Notes under the pieces: model-generated
Told to the model about the DNA's origin: nothing
Seen by the model: only the letters and a program-made list of their open reading frames with translations
Database searches by the model: none
Translations under genes and position numbers: made by a program
In this document: positions 9,973-17,554 of the stretch, piece after piece
Layout: each line of letters begins with the position of its first letter
How positions within the stretch are numbered: the first letter of the stretch is position 1
Assembly: GCF_001426865.1 (NCBI RefSeq)
Contig: NZ_LMFO01000001.1
Span: forward strand, 855,729-919,728
Source: Paenibacillus sp. Root52
Lineage (GTDB): Bacteria; Bacillota; Bacilli; Paenibacillales; Paenibacillaceae
Length of the DNA: 64,000 nt
Direction of reading: 5' to 3'

Positions 9973-10635
9973 CTACTGCTTTGCAATCGTAATAACTTCG
10001 ATGTCAGTTAGAGCAATGGTTTCAAGAAGTTGATCCTCATGCTTGCTGAGAGGTTGAATTATTATTTTGTCCTCGGTTGTATTGACTAGGCAACCCATTT
10101 TAATGCATTTTGTCTCAGTCATTTGAATGATGATCTTCTGTCCTGCATGTTGCAAGAGAGCTATGCTTAGCGGAATGCCATAGAACCGATTCAGCAACAT
10201 AACACTTCCTGATACGGTTTCAGTGAACGTATACAACAGCGCACAATTGAGTTCCTCGCTGCAAAAGATCGGATGAATTTCATGCGTCGGTGCCGCTTCA
10301 TTCCCATCGGTCGATATGGAAATCAGCTGATCATATTGTATATATCGAAGTCTTGACCTACTCCAAATGGTAATGTAATTCTTTCCTGATTGTAGGAGAA
10401 ATCCATCCACCGTCTTCAACTTTCCGCGAAATGACATTTGAACCTCCACATATTGGTCTTGGAGTGAGGCTAATTTCAGCTCCAGCTGTCTTGTATTGTT
10501 AGGTTGAGGTGGATTACCCAAGGTTCGGAGAATATGATTGGCTTCGGCTATACACGCCTTTAATTCAATAAATTGTTTTTCAGGTAATGCTGTTGTTGGT
10601 GAACTTATTCCAATGCGCTGTTTAGCTTTAATCAC
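9973..10635 (-). CDS. Double Sm-like domain protein upstream of the Mn oxidase genes
   Basis: A 220-residue soluble protein starting at GTG with GGAGG about 10 nt upstream. An N-terminal helical part is followed by two barrel-like repeats, near residues 57-112 (YVEVQMSFRGKLKTVDGFLL) and 158-219 (GQKIIIQMTETKCIKMGCLV). It lies 75 nt before the mnxE-like gene on the same strand and may share its transcript. It could be one of the less-studied upstream Mnx proteins or a coat scaffold. No enzyme motif is visible. Confidence 0.7.
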   Translation of the reverse strand: MIKAKQRIGISSPTTALPEKQFIELKACIAEANHILRTLGNPPQPNNTRQLELKLASLQDQYVEVQMSFRGKLKTVDGFLLQSGKNYITIWSRSRLRYIQYDQLISISTDGNEAAPTHEIHPIFCSEELNCALLYTFTETVSGSVMLLNRFYGIPLSIALLQHAGQKIIIQMTETKCIKMGCLVNTTEDKIIIQPLSKHEDQLLETIALTDIEVITIAKQ

Positions 10636-10811
10636 GAGACAAATACCTCCAATAAAAGAATATTTAATCTCAGTATATGGGCTACTATACCTATCGAACT
10701 GGTCAAACGCCTATCTTTGTTACATTCCTCGGAAATAGGCTAATGTCTCTGGCACACCTCGGGGTATGGGCATATACATGATATCAAATACCGAAATAAG
10801 TGGAGGATCTC

Positions 10812-11324
10812 ATGAATCATAAGAGAGTACTACTCAAAAAGAAGGCTGTTTCCCCGACCCAATCAAGATCAAACAGAACATCAAGAGTACTGCTAAAGAA
10901 AGATTGTGACCTCAAAATAAACTACGGAGTTTCTGACGATTGTGCCTGTCATCAGCCGATCTCACAGAATGTTGCCCATCGTGAAAAATGTTTCAAAATC
11001 ATCCCTGGACAGAAGCCACTAATTAAGCTTCGATTAGCTGGAATTAATAACAACCTGAATTTTGAGTTATTTCGCCACAAAGGAAATCGTATCATCATCG
11101 AAGTTAGTTCTGGTGAGAAGACTGAAAAAATCAGAGGCGTATTATGTGATGTAGGCACAGATTACGTCGATATCAAAAAGGCAAACGGTAGGGTTGTTAC
11201 GCTTCTTCAGTCTAATATTATCAAGATTGAGTGGCTGGGACGGAGAAAAAGAGCCCCTCAGGTTGAATACGTAGAAGATGATTACGGGGATGAATACGGA
11301 TATGATGAGGATTGCGAAGAATAA
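10812..11324 (+). CDS. Basic/acidic coat-like protein with one Sm-like domain
   Basis: A 170-residue protein. The N-terminus is strongly basic with a repeated RVLLKK (twice in about 30 residues) and S/R-rich linkers. Residues 95-145 carry a barrel-like pattern (GNRIIIEVSSGEKTEKIRGVL, ending IIKIEWL). The tail is acidic and tyrosine-rich (EDDYGDEYGYDEDCEE). Such low-complexity basic and Tyr-rich ends are common in spore coat proteins. GGAGG sits 7 nt before the ATG at 10812. It is divergent from the 9973 gene, sharing a 176-nt promoter region. The coat role is inferred. Confidence 0.7.
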   Translation: MNHKRVLLKKKAVSPTQSRSNRTSRVLLKKDCDLKINYGVSDDCACHQPISQNVAHREKCFKIIPGQKPLIKLRLAGINNNLNFELFRHKGNRIIIEVSSGEKTEKIRGVLCDVGTDYVDIKKANGRVVTLLQSNIIKIEWLGRRKRAPQVEYVEDDYGDEYGYDEDCEE

Positions 11325-11416
11325 CATCCGAGGAAATTCAGCATGAAAGTTTGGGGGGAAGTTAACCCAAATACGATCGGTGGTTGGTCCATTTCAATAA
11401 AACTCTGGTCAAAGAT

Positions 11417-11464
11417 ATACCAAAAACGCAAGCGATTGAATATAATCGCTTGCGTTTTTGGTAT
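11417..11464. terminator. Strong bidirectional terminator
   Basis: A 21-bp perfect stem (ATACCAAAAACGCAAGCGATT and its complement) around a 6-nt loop, with T-rich ends in both directions. It separates the coat-like gene from the convergent nos-type operon. Confidence 0.9.
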
Positions 11465-11496
11465 GGTTATTCACTCTCAAGTCTCTAATGTACTAG

Positions 11497-12039
11497 TTAT
11501 TTGGCATCCTCCAGCCACTGCGCAAGTGGTGTATCATTCGTGAGCTCACCGTGTAAAATGTGGCTAAACTTGCCTTCCCGATCAATCACCATCGTTGCGG
11601 GTAAACCGGTGATACGATACATCGTGGATATTTTGCCAGTCACATCAACAATTACCGGAAAATCAAATTGCTGTTCATTCATAAATTCTTGAATCGTACC
11701 CTTGGATTCTCCAACATTAACAAACAGTGTCTCGACATCTTCTTGGTGCATCTCTGCTGTCTGATGCAGCAAAGGCATTTCTCTTACACAAGGTGTGCAC
11801 CATGAAGCCCAGAAGTTAATCATAACTACCTTACCTCGATAATCGGATAGAGAAACTTGATCACCCACTGAATTGGGAGCCATAAAGTCTGGGGCAGTGG
11901 CACCAGCCTCAATTGACCCTACTCGTTGCGTCTGGGACGGTGAGAGTCCCTGAAATACAGCCCACACACCAGCCAGCACTGCAACCGTTCCGATCAAGAT
12001 GGTGATCATGCGCCTGATATGACGTTTATGTTTTCGCAA
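11497..12039 (-). CDS. TlpA/ResA-type membrane-anchored thiol-disulfide protein
   Basis: A 180-residue protein with an N-terminal membrane anchor (about 10-30) and a thioredoxin fold outside the membrane. The active site is WASWCTPC (C81, C84), with the cis-proline in TGLPATMV. Such proteins keep copper-site cysteines reduced or act in cytochrome and copper-protein maturation. It is the last gene of the nosD-L-Y-F cluster, 12 nt after the ATPase gene. TTG start with AGGTGAT upstream. A general periplasmic-type reductase is the alternative. Confidence 0.85.
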   Translation of the reverse strand: MRKHKRHIRRMITILIGTVAVLAGVWAVFQGLSPSQTQRVGSIEAGATAPDFMAPNSVGDQVSLSDYRGKVVMINFWASWCTPCVREMPLLHQTAEMHQEDVETLFVNVGESKGTIQEFMNEQQFDFPVIVDVTGKISTMYRITGLPATMVIDREGKFSHILHGELTNDTPLAQWLEDAK

Positions 12040-12051
12040 CAGGTATCACCT

Positions 12052-12765
12052 TCACTTTATCCCTAGACTTTGATGAAATGCAGCATGAAGCGAACCAAAC
12101 TGTTCGCGAAATTGATGTGTTGTACCACTCCCAACGTTCTGCCCATTGTTCATAAAAACAATATGATCAGCGAGATCATCCGCAATGTCTAACTGATGAG
12201 TGGAGAACACAACCATATGACCCTGCTGCTTAATTTCTTTGACAAGCTGTGCAAATTCATGCATCCAGAATGGGTCTAACCCATTCGTTGGCTCGTCCAT
12301 AACGAGCAATGGTGGCTTCGCTAGCAGTGCCTGTGCAAATAGTACACGCTGTCGCATGCCCTTAGAGAAGGTTGCGACACGTTTATTTTTTTTGTCCTCC
12401 AAACCTACCATCTTCAGCACTTCCTGTACCCTCTCTTTGGAAACTCGCCGCAATGCAGCCCAGAACAAGAGCATCTCTTCTGCCGTCAGACTCTGATTAA
12501 ACTGATAATCATCTGGCATGTACCCGATCTGTTCCGAATACCGTTTACGGTCACTCATCTGCCCTACCTGGTTTACAAGGATATCTCCTGAAGTAGGACG
12601 AAGGATACCTGCTATCATACGTAGTACAGTGCTCTTGCCAGCACCATTGCCTCCACATAAAGCGAGTACGTTACCTGAAGAGATGTGAAAGGAAATCCCC
12701 TCTACGATCGATTGCTTTTTTATCGTTTTACTTAATTCGTTGATACTAGCCTCCACTTTATCCAT
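12052..12765 (-). CDS. nosF: NosF-like copper-associated ABC transporter ATPase
   Basis: A 237-residue ATPase. Walker A GGNGAGKST, signature FSKGMRQRV, Walker B LLVMDEPTNG and the H-loop VVFSTHQ are all present. In nitrous-oxide-reductase clusters NosF pairs with permease NosY and periplasmic NosD to support copper-sulfur site assembly. The ATG at 12765 has AAGGGG about 9 nt upstream and overlaps the permease stop by 8 nt; the longer reading to 12801 is unlikely. The symbol rests on its neighbours, since the ATPase alone is generic. Confidence 0.8.
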   Translation of the reverse strand: MDKVEASINELSKTIKKQSIVEGISFHISSGNVLALCGGNGAGKSTVLRMIAGILRPTSGDILVNQVGQMSDRKRYSEQIGYMPDDYQFNQSLTAEEMLLFWAALRRVSKERVQEVLKMVGLEDKKNKRVATFSKGMRQRVLFAQALLAKPPLLVMDEPTNGLDPFWMHEFAQLVKEIKQQGHMVVFSTHQLDIADDLADHIVFMNNGQNVGSGTTHQFREQFGSLHAAFHQSLGIK

Positions 12766-13579
12766 GGGAACGTCCCCTTTCCCAGATCCCGTACACCACA
12801 AGTACAGAACATGTAATCCACAGCAGACAAATCGTTAAGAAAATCCAACTGCCACTCGGTTGCTGCACCCATGTCACCCATTGGTAATATTCCGGTCCGA
12901 GTACCGAGCCACCGCCAAGTTTAATAACGACAAATAAACGTACCAGCTCGGCTGGATTGATGAAAGTTAGCACAACAAGCAATGGTTTGACCCATAAAAA
13001 AGGCACAATACCTAAGATCGCAAGCAAGAGCGTAGGCCATCCGATCACTGCAAAGAACCAAACGGATACCGAAATGGTTAACGCTTGCCAACGATTTTTG
13101 GATATTGAGCCGATGAACAGTGCAATTGTTAAGAATAATAGGACTAATCCACAGGAGAATGCCAGAAATAAGAGATACGTTATCACGTTTAACGCGCTAC
13201 CAATTACTCCACTAATGAGTCCCATCAAACCATATCCAAATGCTACAATTGTAATCAGCACCACTGACAAGCCAAGGTATTTTCCAACAATAAAGGACAT
13301 TGTGCCGATTGGATAAGTAGACAACAGTTGCCAGCTTCCCTCTTCCTTCTCCGAAGTTAGCGAGAAAGAACCTAGAAATAACGTCATTAATGGCAATAGA
13401 TAGAGAATGAGATTTAACATCGAGCCGGTTGTACCGGAATATCCTTGAACAAAGTTCTGCGAATCAATGAGTAGTAAGCTTAAGCTAAATGTGCAAAAGA
13501 GGATTAGAAACGAATACGCCCAGGGATTGCGAAATCCCATCCTCACTTCACGCTTGGCTACCAGTAACATATCTACCAT
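12758..13579 (-). CDS. nosY: NosY-like ABC transporter permease
   Basis: A 273-residue membrane protein with six predicted spans. The N-terminal MLLVAKREVRMGFRNPWAY and the cytoplasmic SLTSEKEEGSWQLLSTYPI motif are typical of the ABC-2 permeases that NosY belongs to. It sits between nosL and nosF with short or negative spacing and would form the membrane channel or anchor for the complex with NosF and NosD. The substrate is unknown (copper or sulfur species is the family hypothesis). Confidence 0.8.
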   Translation of the reverse strand: MVDMLLVAKREVRMGFRNPWAYSFLILFCTFSLSLLLIDSQNFVQGYSGTTGSMLNLILYLLPLMTLFLGSFSLTSEKEEGSWQLLSTYPIGTMSFIVGKYLGLSVVLITIVAFGYGLMGLISGVIGSALNVITYLLFLAFSCGLVLLFLTIALFIGSISKNRWQALTISVSVWFFAVIGWPTLLLAILGIVPFLWVKPLLVVLTFINPAELVRLFVVIKLGGGSVLGPEYYQWVTWVQQPSGSWIFLTICLLWITCSVLVVYGIWERGRSHG

Positions 13580-13607
13580 ATTCGATCACCCTGATTACTC
13601 ATCATCA

Positions 13608-14177
13608 CTAGTGACCCGATTCTTCCTTCTTCTCGCCTTCCTCATGCATTCCTTCCTCGCCCATTCCCTCTTCCCCATGTCCGTGATCATGTCCATGATC
13701 TCCCATATCCATCATCTCTGTGCTCTGTTTCCAGTCATGGGATGCGAGATCTTCAGCAGTCATGATGGTTCCAACGCCTTGCTCGGCAACAAATGCTTCA
13801 GCAGATGCTTTATCCTTGAAATTAAGGATGCCATACGCCATCGGTGTACGCAGAGAAGCATCATAAACATACGTCGCTTTGCTGTATTCGATCCATTCCT
13901 TGTCATTATAATCACGTACAAAATCCATACCGATGTTCTCAGTCCCATTTTCTTCTTTCCATTGGTTCATGCACCCGATGTCGTCAAACTTATAGTTTTT
14001 GCCATCCTTAGTTGTAAGCTGTGTTGCATAGGCATCATCCTTCACCTGCATCTTGCAAATGGCACAAATATCCACGTCTTCATTAATTGGCAATGCCGCA
14101 TATTTGGTTGACCCGCAAGCCGTTAATACCAACAACCCCAACATAAGCAGTATTGTCATTGTCCATCGTTTGTTCAT
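13608..14177 (-). CDS. nosL: NosL-family copper-binding lipoprotein with metal-rich tail
   Basis: A 189-residue lipoprotein (lipobox LTAC, Cys21). The conserved NosL motif CAICKMQV (C38, C41, M43) and the GCMNQW segment are present; NosL binds Cu(I) and delivers it to nitrous oxide reductase. The last 30 residues are an H/M/E/D-rich stretch (GDHGHDHGHGEEGMGEEGMHEEG), an extra metal-binding extension. The start overlaps the nosD stop by 4 nt (ATGA). With no nosZ nearby, the client protein is uncertain. Confidence 0.88.
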   Translation of the reverse strand: MNKRWTMTILLMLGLLVLTACGSTKYAALPINEDVDICAICKMQVKDDAYATQLTTKDGKNYKFDDIGCMNQWKEENGTENIGMDFVRDYNDKEWIEYSKATYVYDASLRTPMAYGILNFKDKASAEAFVAEQGVGTIMTAEDLASHDWKQSTEMMDMGDHGHDHGHGEEGMGEEGMHEEGEKKEESGH

Positions 14178-15598
14178 TTACGTAATCCTCCCGAATAAAT
14201 CATAATACAAGCTGAGATACATAATAGAATGACCCCGATAACCCATACCGGTATGGTGTCATTCGTTGTACCTGGTTGCTGTTGTGGCTCCATTGTCATC
14301 GTCATCAGAGGTGATTGATCTGTTGACCAATTCTCTTTGCCTTCTGTAAACAACTCACTCAAAAAGACCATCCCCGGGGATTGAAAGAAAAGTTGATAGG
14401 CTGAATTCCTACTAATTAATTGCTCATAGAATGGATTAATTCCATAAGCCATCTCACTAACTCCATCACCATTCAGATCAAGTCCCCGGAAGGAATCCCA
14501 ATAATTAGATGACATCTCGTTGTCCTGGCTATCTACAGCCGAAGCATCAATCACATTGGATATGAACTGGTTCTGATGGAGTCGGTTGCCTTCTGCAAGT
14601 ACAAGCTGAAACCCGATGAAATTACGCAGAACCTCATTACCACGAACATCGTTATCTGTGGACTCCGCAATGTTCATTCCGACTCGATTGCCTTCCACAC
14701 TATTGTTCACTATGGAAGATTGATGAACGTCGTATAACAGGATGCCTTGTGAATGTACATTTTCACTCTGCTTCCGAAATGAATTGCCTGATACCGTTGT
14801 ATTCTTCACGCCCATAATCATGGCACCGGTGATGTTGTCCTCACCTACATTGTCCAAGACGTAAGAACCATCCATATACATGCAGTGGATACCATATCTT
14901 GTATGTAGCAATGTATTGCCTTTTACAGTAGCTTCACGGCTATTCTCCATATAGATTCCATCCAGCATACCCCTAATTTCATTGCCTTCAATATGGTTGC
15001 GATGAGCGTTATACAGATCAATCCCGTTGCCCTTCTGACTGCTTGAAGCCGTCGCGGAACCCGTCCATGTAATGTCGTTTTCTCGGAAGATCCCCTCATT
15101 AGCGTCACGAGCAAGAATACCGAAGCCCTGTGTCTGAATATGTATATCCTTGATCTCTGCATGATTGGCTTCAACCTCAATAGCTGCTGTAGGTGTACTA
15201 TGCTGATGTAAAATAGTAAAACCCTGCAACTTTACGCCATCTGCACGAATGTTGATCGTGGATTCAGGAGAATTCGTAGATGCAGACTGAATTGAGCTTG
15301 TATCTGTGCCCACGATCATCACAGAGGAATCTCCCAGAAGGGATATGCTCTTGTCTATAGTCACGGGGCCTAAGTACATACCTGGCTTAAGTGTAAGCTC
15401 TTCTCCAGGATTCATCGCGTTAATGATCGGTTGCAGCGGAATGAAGCTCTGTTCTTTTGAAGCAGCGGACGCATTCCCTGACATGAATAAAAGCTGAATC
15501 AGCATCGCTACAAACAGCCATAGAGTAAGGATGCTCCAAGAGGTGACTTGGCGGTTGATGTTGTTTGACATATTGAGATGCATGCGAGCATTACGCAT
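14174..15598 (-). CDS. nosD: NosD-like right-handed beta-helix copper-maturation protein
   Basis: About 474 residues. A signal sequence (core SILTLWLFVAMLIQLLF) is followed by a long parallel beta-helix with repeated N/G turns (GNEIRGMLDGIYMENS), the conserved NYWDSFRGLDLNGDGVSE segment and a C-terminal membrane anchor (VIGVILLCISACIMIY). NosD works outside the cell membrane with NosF and NosY. The start is uncertain: the ATG at 15598 has AGGG 7 nt upstream, while an open reading extends to a TTG at 15667. First gene of the nos-type operon. Confidence 0.85.
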   Translation of the reverse strand: MRNARMHLNMSNNINRQVTSWSILTLWLFVAMLIQLLFMSGNASAASKEQSFIPLQPIINAMNPGEELTLKPGMYLGPVTIDKSISLLGDSSVMIVGTDTSSIQSASTNSPESTINIRADGVKLQGFTILHQHSTPTAAIEVEANHAEIKDIHIQTQGFGILARDANEGIFRENDITWTGSATASSSQKGNGIDLYNAHRNHIEGNEIRGMLDGIYMENSREATVKGNTLLHTRYGIHCMYMDGSYVLDNVGEDNITGAMIMGVKNTTVSGNSFRKQSENVHSQGILLYDVHQSSIVNNSVEGNRVGMNIAESTDNDVRGNEVLRNFIGFQLVLAEGNRLHQNQFISNVIDASAVDSQDNEMSSNYWDSFRGLDLNGDGVSEMAYGINPFYEQLISRNSAYQLFFQSPGMVFLSELFTEGKENWSTDQSPLMTMTMEPQQQPGTTNDTIPVWVIGVILLCISACIMIYSGGLRK

Positions 15599-15883
15599 GA
15601 ATTGCCCTATAGCTAGGCGAACCTTCTCCGATAACATAAGTAGACATGCTGTGTTCATTCCATTCAAAAAAATGTAGAGCTTTACATTCGGTCTTCAATT
15701 TCATTCCTCCATCCTTCACTAGCCTTAACACAATACTGCTCATAGTGTACATAAAAACCTAATGTTTCCATATAGCTCAACATAGCTATAAAGCCGGATT
15801 GTTTGTGGCTAAATTGTGAGATACATGAGAATGATGTTGTCTCTCTTCACTTTTCCAATCCTTCTGAGAACAAGAAAAAAAGC

Positions 15884-16540
15884 TTATTCGGAATAATGAG
15901 TATCCGTAATAAGCCCTTGCTCCAATGCATAACGAGTGAGTTGAACTCGGTTTTGCACCTGTAACTTCTGTAGAATATTCTTCAAATGATTCTTAACCGT
16001 ATATTCAGAAATGTTATATTTCTGCGCGATTTCTTTGTTCGTCCATCCTGCAGCTACTCCATATAAAATGTCCTTTTCTCTAATAGTCAGAGGCACATCC
16101 GGCTCTTTTTTCTCCGTTAAGGATACGTCCTTTAAGATCTGATAAGCCACCTCACGGCTCAAGGTCGCCTCTTCTGTAACGATGGAATGGAGATATTCTA
16201 ACCACATGGAGGGTTCTAGGTTCTTCAACAAATAGCCCTGTGCCCCACACTTTAGTGCTTCCAGCAAATGAAATACATCATCCGAGACGGTAATCATCAC
16301 GATTTTCACATAAGGGAACATCAGTTTAATCCGCTTAGTCGCTTCCAATCCGTTCATTATTGGCATCTGAATGTCCATTAGAATGAGATCAGGAAGCCAC
16401 TGCTCTGTAAAATCAATGGCCTGCTGGCCGTCAGTCACAACCCCAATCACTTCAAGAGACGCATCCATGGATAAAATATCACAGATCGCTTCTCTGGCAT
16501 GCACATGATCATCAACAACAAGCACCCGAATATGACTCAT
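15884..16540 (-). CDS. NarL/FixJ-family response regulator
   Basis: A 218-residue regulator. The receiver domain has the phosphoacceptor Asp56 (DLILMDIQMP) and the conserved Lys in GYLLKNLEP. The C-terminal LuxR-type HTH is LTIREKDILYGVAAGWTNKEIAQKYN, followed by the KNHLKNILQKL recognition helix. It is the partner of the histidine kinase just upstream; in the restored frame, the kinase stop overlaps this ATG (ATGA). It is a plausible regulator of the nos-type operon 286 nt downstream, by position only. Confidence 0.9.
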   Translation of the reverse strand: MSHIRVLVVDDHVHAREAICDILSMDASLEVIGVVTDGQQAIDFTEQWLPDLILMDIQMPIMNGLEATKRIKLMFPYVKIVMITVSDDVFHLLEALKCGAQGYLLKNLEPSMWLEYLHSIVTEEATLSREVAYQILKDVSLTEKKEPDVPLTIREKDILYGVAAGWTNKEIAQKYNISEYTVKNHLKNILQKLQVQNRVQLTRYALEQGLITDTHYSE

Positions 16541-17381
16541 ACATGTTCACCATCTTGGCTAAATTGTACAACCGTGTACTCCTGTTCTCGATATAACTTC
16601 AAATTCCAGTTCATCGTTTTCAGCCTCTCTTTCATAATATGTAGTCCATATCTATCTTTCATTGCAAACGGATCGCCGGCAAAGCCTCTACCATTATCTT
16701 TAATCGTTATTAATCGATATCCATTTTATTCTCACCCATAATCCAGCCTTCGGATGCTTTGGCATGCTTCTGAATATTTACTACAGCCTCGCGCATACAC
16801 GCGAGAAGCTCAATCTTTTCTTTGGCGGTAAAGTCTTCATCCTTAATGTCCCATTCCAGATTAATGAGGATTGGAGTATCTCTGATCATTCTTCCAATTT
16901 GGTTACGGAGTGAGACAGAATCCAGCGTGGGTGATACTGACTGGCTCTGAGAGTCATATCTGAGATTAGCTATCGATTGGCGCACATATCGATTCACTTC
17001 ATGAACGGTTTTCCGAATTGCATATACTTCTTCCAGGTGTTTCTCTTGTTTACGCTTGGATTCCAGACGTTCTACTTGTACGGATAGTAAAAAGAGAGAT
17101 TGTGCAATGCCATCATGCAGCTCCTTCGCTAATTTCTCACGAGATTCCAGCACGGCTTTAGCCGCTCGTTCCTGCTCCAATTCCTTTTGGATACGTTCCA
17201 TATTGCGAAATAGCTTCGTGACGAGCGTAATACTTACAACATAAACCATGACAGGCGTAAGCCAATTACCGAGATCCATAGAGATATAGGGTAAAAGAAA
17301 TTGGTGGCGTACGTACTCCCATACACCAACAGTTAAGGTTGGGATGAGCAAGATCATCCACTTGATCTGTTTATAAGACAT
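16537..17381 (-). pseudogene. NarL-type sensor histidine kinase split by a one-base frameshift
   Basis: The readable N-terminal part (16710-17381, start ATG with AGGAGGG) has two membrane spans, a coiled linker and a HisKA_3 site KELHDGIAQS, then the N box MREAVVNIQKHAKAS. It ends early in MGENKMDID. In another frame the sequence goes on as GYRLITIKDNGRGFAGDPF, YGLHIMKERL (G boxes of the ATPase domain) and stops at 16537, overlapping the regulator start. Adding one A to the AAAA run at 16724-16727 (coding strand) restores about 280 residues. It is either a decayed gene or a homopolymer error. Confidence 0.85.
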
Positions 17382-17554
17382 GCTTTCCCTCCTGGGATTC
17401 CGAATCATACGATGTAGCGCATCAATTGATTTGCATAGCTATACCTAACTCTAAACAGCATACGTTGTACGCATGCAAAAGGCATGACCCCTTAGAGCCA
17501 TACCATAGGTGATTTAACTTTTAATTGTAAACATTGTTTGAACGATCATAGACT

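Noticed and set aside
13467..14111. Long plus-strand reading frame (214 codons) antisense to nosL and nosY
   Set aside because: It covers the 3' part of the clear NosL lipoprotein gene and the NosY start, has no ribosome site, and its product lacks domain features.
15599..15720. Frameshift at a T7 run before nosD that would join an upstream GGAGG-ATG start
   Set aside because: Adding or removing a base there does give a longer N-terminus, but the extra residues are not a recognisable part of NosD and a signal peptide already exists downstream.
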